Below, piece after piece: positions 6,452-13,618 of a DNA stretch of 15,521 nucleotides. Position numbers and translations under genes: made by a program. Numbering within the stretch: position 1 is the stretch's first letter; each line of letters starts with the position of its first letter. The notes under the pieces are model-generated. The model was given only the letters and a program-made list of their open reading frames with translations. It searched no databases and was not told the origin of the DNA. The stretch is from Calidifonticultor sp964387355 (GTDB lineage Bacteria > Actinomycetota > Humimicrobiia > Humimicrobiales > Humimicrobiaceae): contig CAYLWJ010000095.1 in NCBI GenBank assembly GCA_964387355.1, positions 1-15,521 on the forward strand, in the 5' to 3' direction.

Positions 6452-8737
6452 ATGAAAAACAAACCTATTTTAAAAGTTTCTTTGCTGCTATTGACATCTT
6501 TAATAATTTTTTTATTTCTTTTTTGTTTTACTAATATAGTTTTTGCTGAAAATAAAGAAAATAAAACTTCTGAAAACAAACGTATACACGGAGTAATACC
6601 AACAAAGGTCACAGCACATCTTAACAGTTCTTGGAAAGATGCTGCAGGAAACATTGCTGTTAATGATTGGTATTTTGAGTTTTGGAATGTTGGAAAACTT
6701 GGGGGAAGTGAATATGAATACACAAAATTAACTATTATTAGTAACAAATATGGTGGTCCCCCTTCTCAAGTATGGGAGGGATATTTTACAGGTGGTCCAA
6801 ATGGGACAATTTATGTCTCTTCAGAAGGGGTTGATATGAATTTTAAACTGCAAAATGGAAAAACTATAGACTGTGGAGGATGGGGTATTGCCAATATTGA
6901 TAATCCCCAAGCTTTTGAAGGTTGGGTAAATTTCGAATTTGAAGAAGAGCTAATTGAACCAACTATTAAACTTATACTTTTAAATGACCCTATTGATGTT
7001 GGTAATAATTTGGTAAAATATACAATTAAAGCTTTAGTTTCAGGTAATCCCGAACCAACTGTAGAATTTTTCAGAAATCCACAATCTAGTATTTCTAATA
7101 CTGATAATAAAAATGTAATTACTGTAATAGCTGGTAAAAATGAAGCATTAGAACTTACTGCAACTGCAACTAACTCAGTTGGCAGTGCTACTGCTGTATT
7201 GGGATTTCCTCCTCCATTAATTGAGCTTTTTATTAAAGAGGGGCCTATTCAAAACCAAGATAAATCTGAAACTTTTTTTATAGGTGCAAAAGTTATTGGC
7301 ACACCAGAGCCAAGTGTTGAATTTAGCACTAATGAACCATCAAAAATAACAGTAATCGATAACTTAAATTTACAAGTAATACTGAATCCAGGAGAGAGTG
7401 TTGTAATAGAGGCAATAGCTAAAAATGAATTTGGCCAAGCTGATTCAAAAATTTTAGTTACCGCTCAAAAAAGGACTGCGCCAACAATACAGCTTAAAAT
7501 TCTATCTGGTCCAAAAGATTCTGGTTTAGGATTATATAGTTATGTTATCGAATCAATTGTTGATGGTTATCCAGAGCCAACTGTTGAATTCAATAGAGAT
7601 GATTCTGGTGATAGTAGTGGTAAAAACAAGGTAACTATTAAACTTGCTGAAAATGAAGAATTTACACTAACTGCTAAAGCTAAAAACACTGAGGGTGAGG
7701 TTAAAGCTTCGATTTTGCTTCCCGCCCCATCAAAACCAAAAATAAATCTAAAAATAGTAAAAGGTCCTCATTGGGTAAACTCATCTATTGCATATTACGT
7801 AATAGAGGCAGTTGTTGAAGGATATCCTGAACCTCGTGTTGTCTGGGAAAAAATAAATGAAGCTATACTTGGAGTAGTTGGTAAAAACAAAAAAATTGTT
7901 TACGTAAGAGAAAACAAAACAGGCCAGCATAACAATGTAATTGTTAGTGCATATGCAGTAAATGAAGTTGGAAAATCTAATAATGGATCCTTGACCTTAA
8001 ATTGGTCAGAACCTCCTGAGGGATATTTTAATAAAAGAATGTTAACTAAAATTGAAGGTTATGGTAAGGGAAAGCTTCAAATAAAGAAAGCAAATGAAAA
8101 ATATTTCTCACAAGTCGTCGGCATACTTACTGTAGAGCCAGGTGATACAATAAAAACAATTGATAATTCATTAATAATTCTACCTAACTTTATAAATTTA
8201 GCTCTTCTTGATAAAGGAACAAAGCTTTATGTCATAGCTGATGAAACTGGATACCAGTTTATAGTTGACAAAGGTAAATTAGTAATGGATAAACCTAAAG
8301 GGAACAATATCTCAATTCAAGGTAATCATGGTATGGCTAATGTAAAGGGAACAAAATTTGTTTTTTCATCTGATGATAATGAAACTTCCCTTAAAGTGAT
8401 TGATGGAAGCGTCGAATTCATTTCTTCATTAACTGAAGAATCCATTATAGTTAATAGCGGACAAAGCATAAAAGCCACAAAAAATGGCATTGAAGAAATT
8501 TCTTTTTTTGATATAACCTCTGAAAATAATTATTGGAAAAATTTTGAAGCTGTTATAAGTGAAAATAAAGGAGTTTTAGTATTTTTAGGTAATTTTATAA
8601 CAAATATTCAAAACAGACTATATATTACTGGGATTTCCGAAAGTATTGCAATTATTGTTGGTATTTTAATAATAGTTGTAATTATTATAATTATTGTAAT
8701 ACCAATAATTTATGCTAGAAAAAAAGTAAGAGATTAG
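6452..8737 (+). CDS. Exported Ig-repeat and FecR-domain protein with C-terminal membrane anchor
   Basis: The 761-residue protein has a signal peptide (1-32: basic start, long hydrophobic core, cleavage likely after FA). An unrecognised beta-rich domain (about 35-165) is rich in Gly, Trp and Tyr. Four Ig-like repeats start near residues 170, 254, 344 and 429, each opening P-x-I-x-L. Each carries a G-x-PEP-x-V motif (GNPEPTVEF, GTPEPSVEF, GYPEPTVEF, GYPEPRVVW) and closes with an A-x-N-x-x-G strand. A FecR-like beta domain follows (about 535-705; PGDTIKT at 563-569, VKGTKF at 631-636). A transmembrane segment (731-754) and a basic tail ARKKVRD complete it. It should be a type I membrane protein with everything outside the cytoplasm, probably binding or sensing at the surface. 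No classical SD precedes the ATG. It stands alone, convergent with the gene ending at 8750. Confidence 0.85.
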   Translation: MKNKPILKVSLLLLTSLIIFLFLFCFTNIVFAENKENKTSENKRIHGVIPTKVTAHLNSSWKDAAGNIAVNDWYFEFWNVGKLGGSEYEYTKLTIISNKYGGPPSQVWEGYFTGGPNGTIYVSSEGVDMNFKLQNGKTIDCGGWGIANIDNPQAFEGWVNFEFEEELIEPTIKLILLNDPIDVGNNLVKYTIKALVSGNPEPTVEFFRNPQSSISNTDNKNVITVIAGKNEALELTATATNSVGSATAVLGFPPPLIELFIKEGPIQNQDKSETFFIGAKVIGTPEPSVEFSTNEPSKITVIDNLNLQVILNPGESVVIEAIAKNEFGQADSKILVTAQKRTAPTIQLKILSGPKDSGLGLYSYVIESIVDGYPEPTVEFNRDDSGDSSGKNKVTIKLAENEEFTLTAKAKNTEGEVKASILLPAPSKPKINLKIVKGPHWVNSSIAYYVIEAVVEGYPEPRVVWEKINEAILGVVGKNKKIVYVRENKTGQHNNVIVSAYAVNEVGKSNNGSLTLNWSEPPEGYFNKRMLTKIEGYGKGKLQIKKANEKYFSQVVGILTVEPGDTIKTIDNSLIILPNFINLALLDKGTKLYVIADETGYQFIVDKGKLVMDKPKGNNISIQGNHGMANVKGTKFVFSSDDNETSLKVIDGSVEFISSLTEESIIVNSGQSIKATKNGIEEISFFDITSENNYWKNFEAVISENKGVLVFLGNFITNIQNRLYITGISESIAIIVGILIIVVIIIIIVIPIIYARKKVRD

Positions 8738-8749
8738 AGCTGCAGCAGT

Positions 8750-9709
8750 TCAAAAAAAATTTGTTTCTATAAAAGATTTTGGTAATTTATTGTAGTCTAA
8801 TTCTTGATAATAACTACTTACTGATGCTGAAATCTCCTTAATTTTATTAAAAATTTTTTCAGGCAATATAAAATCAGCTTCTGCAACATCATCTTCATAA
8901 AGATTATGATATAAATATTCTGGTATTGATTCTTCATAAAAGAGGTCTGCTTCCCAGGCTTTTTGGTGGAATTTAACTGTCTTATAATCTACTTTATTTA
9001 TACTTATATTAGTACTATTAGGATCAGTATTAACATAAAATAATACTCCATGATTTGAAACTAACTTATTTGACAGATTAGCATACATACATATAAATTT
9101 TCCTAAAAAAGCAAGTGCTCTTATTGAAAATCTAAATATTTTGCTGTTTATATTAATAGAACTATCTATATATGGTTGTATAATATAAGAACCATCGTAT
9201 ATATTATTATAATTTTTTAACTCATTATAATTTTTTAAATAATCATAGTTTGAAACTTTTATAAAACCCCTTCCACCCCTACCTAAACGTTTTTTAATAG
9301 CAAATTCAGAATAAGACTTAAATAAAGAACTATCGATAATAAACTTATTATCTAATAGTTCGGTAGTAATTATTGGATAATACGGTGATAAAATTAAATA
9401 TTGGACCCATTTATCTTCGAGCCTTAAAATGGATGGAAAATTTTTTGGCAAGTTTCCATAACCATCTATCCAGATTTTAAGACTACGCAAGTCGTTAAAA
9501 TACGGTAACGCTTTTAAATAATCTGAAAAACTCATTTTAAATTTTCGTATGCATAAATTTTCTATATATTGGAATACTTTAGAGGGCTTTTTGTGTTTTA
9601 CCTGATATACATAGTCGTATTCCTGTGCGCCTCCAGGTAGGCCTATATTTACTTCACTTAGATAAAGATTTGTATTCTTATCTATTAGAAAATCTACACC
9701 TACATACAT
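8750..9709 (-). CDS. ATP-grasp-like protein, motif order suggesting circular permutation
   Basis: The 319-residue protein shows ATP-grasp motifs in an unusual order. Residues 3-27 (VGVDFLIDKN, then LYLSEVNIGLPGG) resemble the D...ExN metal-binding motif normally at the C-terminal end of an ATP-grasp domain. Later come EDKWVQYL (98-105), KKRLGRGGRGF (139-149, like the ATP-binding glycine-rich loop), YIIQPYID (175-182, like the hinge) and FRFSIRALA (192-200). That order matches known circularly permuted ATP-grasp families, whose members ligate carboxylates to amines. An alternative is a truncated tandem ATP-grasp protein. No SD is visible before the ATG, which lies 15 nt beyond, and in the same frame as, the upstream rhodanese-like stop codon TAG, suggesting coupling. 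The substrate cannot be read from sequence. Confidence 0.65.
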   Translation of the reverse strand: MYVGVDFLIDKNTNLYLSEVNIGLPGGAQEYDYVYQVKHKKPSKVFQYIENLCIRKFKMSFSDYLKALPYFNDLRSLKIWIDGYGNLPKNFPSILRLEDKWVQYLILSPYYPIITTELLDNKFIIDSSLFKSYSEFAIKKRLGRGGRGFIKVSNYDYLKNYNELKNYNNIYDGSYIIQPYIDSSININSKIFRFSIRALAFLGKFICMYANLSNKLVSNHGVLFYVNTDPNSTNISINKVDYKTVKFHQKAWEADLFYEESIPEYLYHNLYEDDVAEADFILPEKIFNKIKEISASVSSYYQELDYNKLPKSFIETNFF

Positions 9710-9724
9710 ATAAATAAATATTCT

Positions 9725-10048
9725 CTATTTTACAACAGGATAGCCTTTTTCTATCCAATCTTTATAGCTAGGATTATAATTATATACTTCTTTTAAGCCT
9801 ATTTTCTCTATTTTTTCTGCTACTATACCACTTGCTGGGCAATTTTCATCATTACTATAAACTACAACTGGTTGAATAAAATTAAAAATTTCATTTTTTC
9901 TTTTTTCTACATCTTTATTCATTAGTGAAATTGCGCCAACAATATGCCCCCTTTTATAATCTTTAACATCCCTTGCATCAATTATTGTAATTTTTTTACC
10001 TGAATCAATCCAAGATTTTAAAATTTCTCCACTTATTTCTTTTACCAT
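9725..10048 (-). CDS. Single-domain rhodanese-like protein, catalytic Cys replaced by Ser
   Basis: At 107 residues it is one complete rhodanese fold: IIDARD (22-27), GHIVGAI (34-40), strand VVVYS (61-65), the active loop and the closing motif KDWIEKGYPV. Rhodaneses carry the persulfide Cys directly after this strand (VVYC). Here Ser65 stands there, while a second Cys survives at C70 in ENCPAS, so sulfurtransferase activity is probably lost or moved; it may bind rather than transfer. The SD AAAAGGTG lies about 7 nt before the ATG. Downstream, 15 nt after its TAG and in the same frame, is the ATP-grasp-like gene, so the two probably form one transcript. It follows the toxin gene after a 45-nt gap. 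Confidence 0.87.
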   Translation of the reverse strand: MVKEISGEILKSWIDSGKKITIIDARDVKDYKRGHIVGAISLMNKDVEKRKNEIFNFIQPVVVYSNDENCPASGIVAEKIEKIGLKEVYNYNPSYKDWIEKGYPVVK

Positions 10049-10093
10049 TCTAAAACACCTTTTAATAATATTTTTATTTATTATGAAATAATT

Positions 10094-10564
10094 TTAAAAA
10101 AATTCTTTATATTCAGTGATATAAAAAACATTATAACCACAAGATTTTGCAGAACTATATAGCTTTTTATCTGCTGTAAATAAAGGATAATTTAGCTTAA
10201 AAGATAATGATACAAATGATGAATCGTAAATTGAATTTTTCAAAATTTTTGCAATTTTATAAGCTTCTTCAAGAATATATTTATTAATGCTAATCACAAA
10301 AACAATACTATAGACTTCTGTTAGAACTGTACTGATTTTATCTTCTGGCAAATTAAATTTATAAATAAAAAAATTTAAAAGCTCATAGGCAATTATATCA
10401 AGTGAAATAAGAATAACTTGGTTTTTTCTTACCTGATTATAAAATAATCTTGCATAATCAAGATTATCTTCATTGTCTGAATAATACCATTTTATAATTA
10501 CAGAAGTATCTAGAATATACTTTTTTTTAAATTCTTCCTTTGCTAAAAACTCATTTAACTCCAT
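10094..10564 (-). CDS. vapC: PIN-domain toxin (VapC-like ribonuclease)
   Basis: The 156-residue protein has the PIN-domain acidic set that binds Mg2+/Mn2+ for RNA cleavage: D19 in ILDTS, E61 in AYELLN, D114 in YDSSFVSL and D132 in FTADKKLY. VapC-type toxins act as endoribonucleases on tRNA or rRNA in the cytoplasm. The start ATG is supported by AGGA about 7 nt upstream and overlaps the 3' end of the antitoxin gene by 14 nt, typical of toxin-antitoxin pairs with translational coupling. The first 14 residues extend before the first strand. All four acidic residues remain, so it should be active. The RNA target is not predictable. Confidence 0.87.
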   Translation of the reverse strand: MELNEFLAKEEFKKKYILDTSVIIKWYYSDNEDNLDYARLFYNQVRKNQVILISLDIIAYELLNFFIYKFNLPEDKISTVLTEVYSIVFVISINKYILEEAYKIAKILKNSIYDSSFVSLSFKLNYPLFTADKKLYSSAKSCGYNVFYITEYKEFF

Positions 10565-10862
10565 TTGTTTTTCCTATTACTGCCTCTCCTATTCTTAGCA
10601 TTCTATCTTCTCTAATCTTCTTTATTTCTTCAACAACATCGATGTTTTTATCTTTAAAGTATTTCTTTAATTCTTCTCTTGTTTTAAAAAGACTTTCCAT
10701 TGCTTTTATCCTATTGTTAAAATCAAGCTCATCATCAATAATTCTAAAATAATTCTCTGCTGCGTCTATAAAAAACTTAGATCTATTTACATTTTTAATT
10801 CCTTTATACTTATCAACTTTTAATAAAAAATCTTCAGAAACAGATATATTTATTCTAACCAT
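10551..10862 (-). CDS. Ribbon-helix-helix antitoxin partner of the PIN toxin
   Basis: The first 45 of 103 residues have a CopG-like ribbon-helix-helix pattern: a short strand VRINISVSE, helix FLLKVDKYKG, then NRSKFFIDAAENYF. That domain dimerises and binds operator DNA. The rest is charged and helical, suited to wrapping a toxin. The ATG has a strong SD (GGAGG at 6 nt). It precedes and overlaps the PIN toxin gene by 14 nt, and the antitoxin-first order is standard. Autorepression is expected of the family; a 20-bp A/T palindrome at 10934-10953 is a candidate operator. Confidence 0.85.
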   Translation of the reverse strand: MVRINISVSEDFLLKVDKYKGIKNVNRSKFFIDAAENYFRIIDDELDFNNRIKAMESLFKTREELKKYFKDKNIDVVEEIKKIREDRMLRIGEAVIGKTNGVK

Positions 10863-11485
10863 ATTAATCCTCCGCTACAATTTTTAATTAATTTTAAAAT
10901 AAAAAAATTTACTTGTATATATATTTTTATGTGTAATTTTATATATAAAATTATGCTTAAAATAACACAATTTAATGTACATAAGTTATATTGCTTTATT
11001 TGATTTATCAGCATATAAATCAAATTATCTTGTATATAAATATTTAAAAAATCTGAAAATTAAGATTATTAAATCAAGCTAAAGAAAAAGTATTAATATG
11101 ACTAGTTTTTCTTTGCCAGTTTGTAGTTATATGGTCAGGGAAAATAATAATATCTTTGGTAAATTTTTGACTATCAATTGTAATGGTGCCAAAGCTATAG
11201 AAATTAATCATAAAATTAATATTCTGTTAAATTTAAATATTTATTTTATTTTAATCAAAAACTGTAATACATTTAGTAATTACAATTTCAACTTGATCTA
11301 TCAGTATTAGATCATAAGATATAATCCAACCCTAAAATTCTCTTGATTTTTTTCCAAAATACCAATATGCTCGAAACAATTGAAATAACTTCATATTGAG
11401 TTTGGTCTGTGTTTTCAATACTAAATTTAGTACTTTTACAACACATTTTTAAGTATTTTTAGCAGCTTAAAAGGTAAAATAGAAG
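10863..11485. other. Intergenic region between rnpB and the toxin-antitoxin pair, about 620 bp
   Basis: I see no gene. It holds an A/T palindrome (10934-10953), a perfect 10-bp hairpin with 6-nt loop (TTTGATTTAT 10999-11008 and ATAAATCAAA 11015-11024), and a palindromic TACTAAATTTAGTA near 11430 just past the rnpB 3' end. None has a T tract that would make it a convincing terminator. A 70-codon plus-strand reading at 11098-11310 has no good SD and A/T-driven composition, so I do not call it. Confidence 0.5.
10934..10953. promoter_or_regulatory. 20-bp A/T palindrome, candidate toxin-antitoxin operator
   Basis: TAATTTTATATATAAAATTA is perfectly self-complementary and centred about 80 bp upstream of the antitoxin ATG. 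Ribbon-helix-helix antitoxins usually bind such sites, but A/T palindromes arise easily by chance in this DNA. Confidence 0.35.
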
Positions 11486-12004
11486 TGGAGTTAGTCTGTA
11501 AGCCGAGTTCTGTACTGGTAGCCAAAATTTAATATAAATCATGACTAACAGCGGTGGTCATCCATCTAGGACAAATGTTACCATTTGTCTCAAGCGGCCT
11601 AACCCGGAAGAAAGGCGGGCCACCTTATGCCTTCCCTATTTGGCCTTGCTTTTGGTGCGGTTTGCCAAGCCAGCTTGTCACCAAGCTGCTGGTGAGCTCT
11701 TACCTCGCCATTTCACCCTTACCAGATTTTTAAGTAGTTAAGATATTAAGTAGTTAAGATATTTTTAAATATTTTTAAATAAAAATAATATTTAAAAATA
11801 TCCTATTATCATAATAAAACCACTACTTAAAATTTCTGGCGGTATATTTTCTGTTGCACTTTCGCTAAAGCTAAAGTTACCTTTAGCTTCGCTGGGCATT
11901 ACCCAGCACCCTGCCCTATAAAGCTCGGACTTTCCTCTCAAGCCTACCTTTAAAAGCATAACGCATTTAAAAGCACGGCTTAAGCGACCACCCGACTAAC
12001 TCCA
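11486..12004 (-). ncRNA. rnpB: RNase P RNA (type A-like) with enlarged P12 arm
   Basis: This is the ribozyme that trims tRNA 5' leaders. P1 closes the molecule: GGAGTTAGTC (12003-11994) pairs with GACTAACTCC (11496-11487). The universal GAGAGGAAAGTCCG is at 11939-11926. The segment reading AAGGGTGAAATGG then GGTAAGAGCTCACC lies at 11720-11691. The 3' core ACAGAACTCGGCTTA is at 11513-11499. The length, about 518 nt, exceeds the usual 350-400 because the arm in the P12 position (about 11832-11727) is expanded and A/T-rich. It is closed by ACTACTTAAAA/TTTTAAGTAGT and contains a 14-bp A/T stem and a 16-bp tandem duplication. The catalytic core appears intact. It follows the RNase H gene on the same strand. 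Confidence 0.95.
11731..11762. repeat. Perfect 16-bp tandem duplication inside rnpB
   Basis: TAAGTAGTTAAGATAT is present twice head to tail (11731-11746 and 11747-11762). It is followed by ATTTTTAAAT twice (11761-11780) and a 14-bp inverted repeat (11759-11772 with 11788-11801). All lie in the enlarged P12 arm. Confidence 0.85.
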
Positions 12005-12022
12005 TCTAATATAATATATCAA

Positions 12023-12051
12023 AATATATAATATTTGACTATAAATATCAA
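12023..12051 (-). promoter_or_regulatory. Candidate rnpB promoter
   Basis: On the minus strand TTGATA (12051-12046) and TATATT (12028-12023) are separated by 17 bp, each one mismatch from consensus. Transcription would begin about 10-15 nt before the P1 helix. The very A/T-rich context lowers confidence. Confidence 0.4.
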
Positions 12052-12066
12052 ATTTGGTTTTACTTT

Positions 12067-12537
12067 TTACTTTTCCACATTAAGCAAATTCATTTTATCT
12101 TTTTCAAAACATAAATTATCAAGAGCATAATTTACAAGCTTGTCAGCTTCTTTATTTTGCTCTCTTGGAATTAATCTTAAGTTAACAACTTCATAATCTT
12201 TTAACTTGTTTAAAATTCTTTTATGAATGACAGCAATGTCTTTATCCTTAACTTTCCAGATTCTTTTTATCTGATGATGCAAAAGCTTACTATCAGTATT
12301 AATTATTATTCTATTTATGTTATATTTAGTCTTGTATTTTTTAGCTAAAGTTAAAGCTTCATCCAAAGCAGTATATTCAGCAATATTATTTGTTTCTTTT
12401 CCAATATATTGGCAAACTTTTTCAATTATATTGTCATTTTTATCATAAATTATAAAACCAATAGCTGCTGGACCAGGATTGTTTCTTGAACCGCCATCAA
12501 TGTAAATTTTAAGATGCTCAAAGTTTAAATCTGCCAT
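12067..12537 (-). CDS. rnhA: Ribonuclease HI family protein
   Basis: The 156-residue RNase H fold cleaves the RNA strand of RNA/DNA hybrids using two metal ions. The full carboxylate set is present: D14 in YIDGGSRNNPGPA, E54 in NNIAEYTAL, D82 in NTDSKLL and D132 in REQNKEADKL. The GGSRNNPGPA form, without the basic-protrusion loop of E. coli RNase HI, fits the compact subgroup often found beside Nif3 and zinc-ribbon genes. No SD is visible before the ATG. It lies between the zinc-ribbon gene (142-nt A/T-rich gap) and rnpB, in a conserved neighbourhood. Confidence 0.93.
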   Translation of the reverse strand: MADLNFEHLKIYIDGGSRNNPGPAAIGFIIYDKNDNIIEKVCQYIGKETNNIAEYTALDEALTLAKKYKTKYNINRIIINTDSKLLHHQIKRIWKVKDKDIAVIHKRILNKLKDYEVVNLRLIPREQNKEADKLVNYALDNLCFEKDKMNLLNVEK

Positions 12538-12650
12538 TAAAACTATTAAATTATAAAATTATTTAAATTATTAAATTTTCAAATTAGTTAAAATTCTAAA
12601 CTAAAAATATAAAAAATATAAAATTAAAATTTAAAATTTCAAATTTAATT

Positions 12651-12690
12651 TGAGATTAAACCTTAGATTAAACTTTGGGTTAAATCTCAG
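12651..12690 (-). other. Imperfect hairpin at the end of the zinc-ribbon gene
   Basis: On the minus strand GAGATTTAACC and GGTTTAATCTC form an 11-bp stem with one mismatch, spanning the stop codon at 12682-12680. No T tract follows. It could protect or partly terminate the transcript. Confidence 0.35.
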
Positions 12691-13618
12691 CAAGTTTTTT
12701 AACCTTCTCCTTAACCATTTCAATTTCATCGCTGTTTAAAATTAAAAGCCTTCCACAATTAGGGCATTTATTTAATAATTGATTATTATTTTTCTGACTT
12801 TTTTTTATTTTTGCTAAATCACTCACTGGCAGTTCCATATTGCAAACATCACAAATATCATTATTCATTATTGCTAAAGCCACCCCGCCCTTTTTTTGTT
12901 TAAGTTCACTATAGACTGAAAGTATATCTGCTGGAATTTCTTTACCAGTAATTAACCTAAGTTCTTTTAATTGGGCAATTTTATCTTCTAATACTTTAAT
13001 TTTTTGGTAAATTTCTTGGCTTAATTTTTCAACTTCATCTGAAACTGTTTTTCTTTTTTGCTGTAAATCCTGCAGTTTAGGTTTAATTTCATCAATTGAA
13101 AACATTATCTCAAGCTCTTTGCTTTCTAAACCATCATTTACTTCTTTTAAATGTTTTATCTCTTCTTGATAATTTACAAGTTCTTTAGAACTGGTTATTG
13201 TTCCACTAAAAAGCTTTTCTTCATTTTTTTTAATTTTTTCATTATTTAGACTAATTGTTCCTTCAATTTTTTTTCTTTCATGTTCCAGTGAGTTGAATTG
13301 ATTTAATATATCTTCATAAGCTTTGTTTATTTCTTCATAATTTAACTTTAGTTTTGAAAGCTTTTCGTTCTTTTTTAAATTGTTAATCTCAACTGCTTTT
13401 TTTAAAATTTCTCTTTCAAGTAGCTGAAACTCTACAAGTTTTTCTAAATTAATTCTCCCCGCATTACCATTGCTAATATTATTACCATTATTAGCATTAG
13501 CATTAATATTAGTACTAGCATTTTCACTATCATTAATATTAATATCATTATTATTTATTGACTTGCTAATTTCTCCCACAGCAGCTTTATTAGATTTTTT
13601 ATCATTGTTTTTATTCAA
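12680..13618 (-). CDS. C4-type zinc-ribbon coiled-coil protein with Asn-rich N-terminus
   Basis: The 312-residue protein belongs to the widespread C4 zinc-ribbon family encoded next to Nif3. Residues 60-225 are a long helical hairpin or coiled coil with the family pattern LFSGTITSSKELVNYQEEI (137-155). Four cysteines (C256, C259, C285, C288) in CDVC and CPNC form the zinc site. Its role is unsettled; nucleic-acid or tethering functions have been proposed. Family members are about 240 residues; the surplus is an N-terminal tract (1-55) dominated by Asn, Ser and Ile, encoded by AAT-rich DNA. The start is TTG with GGAGG 7 nt upstream, inside the Nif3 reading frame; the genes overlap by 8 nt. Confidence 0.9.
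   Translation of the reverse strand: MNKNNDKKSNKAAVGEISKSINNNDININDSENASTNINANANNGNNISNGNAGRINLEKLVEFQLLEREILKKAVEINNLKKNEKLSKLKLNYEEINKAYEDILNQFNSLEHERKKIEGTISLNNEKIKKNEEKLFSGTITSSKELVNYQEEIKHLKEVNDGLESKELEIMFSIDEIKPKLQDLQQKRKTVSDEVEKLSQEIYQKIKVLEDKIAQLKELRLITGKEIPADILSVYSELKQKKGGVALAIMNNDICDVCNMELPVSDLAKIKKSQKNNNQLLNKCPNCGRLLILNSDEIEMVKEKVKKLAEI

Noticed and set aside
6415..6747. 110-codon minus-strand reading frame over the 5' end of the Ig/FecR gene
   Set aside because: It is antisense to a signal peptide and beta domain, with no SD and no motif.
8738..8760. Bidirectional terminator between convergent genes
   Set aside because: Only a short GCTGCAGC palindrome is present, with no adequate stem followed by a T tract in either direction.
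9600..9730. Alternative genetic code with TAG as sense
   Set aside because: TAG also ends the 144-residue and Ig/FecR genes at natural positions, and TGA ends several others, so the standard bacterial code applies.
11098..11310. 70-codon plus-strand reading frame
   Set aside because: No convincing SD, A/T-driven composition (Asn, Ile, Leu, Phe) and no recognisable motif.
11541..11741. 66-codon plus-strand reading frame
   Set aside because: It is antisense to conserved RNase P RNA; the apparent protein is a by-product of rnpB structure.
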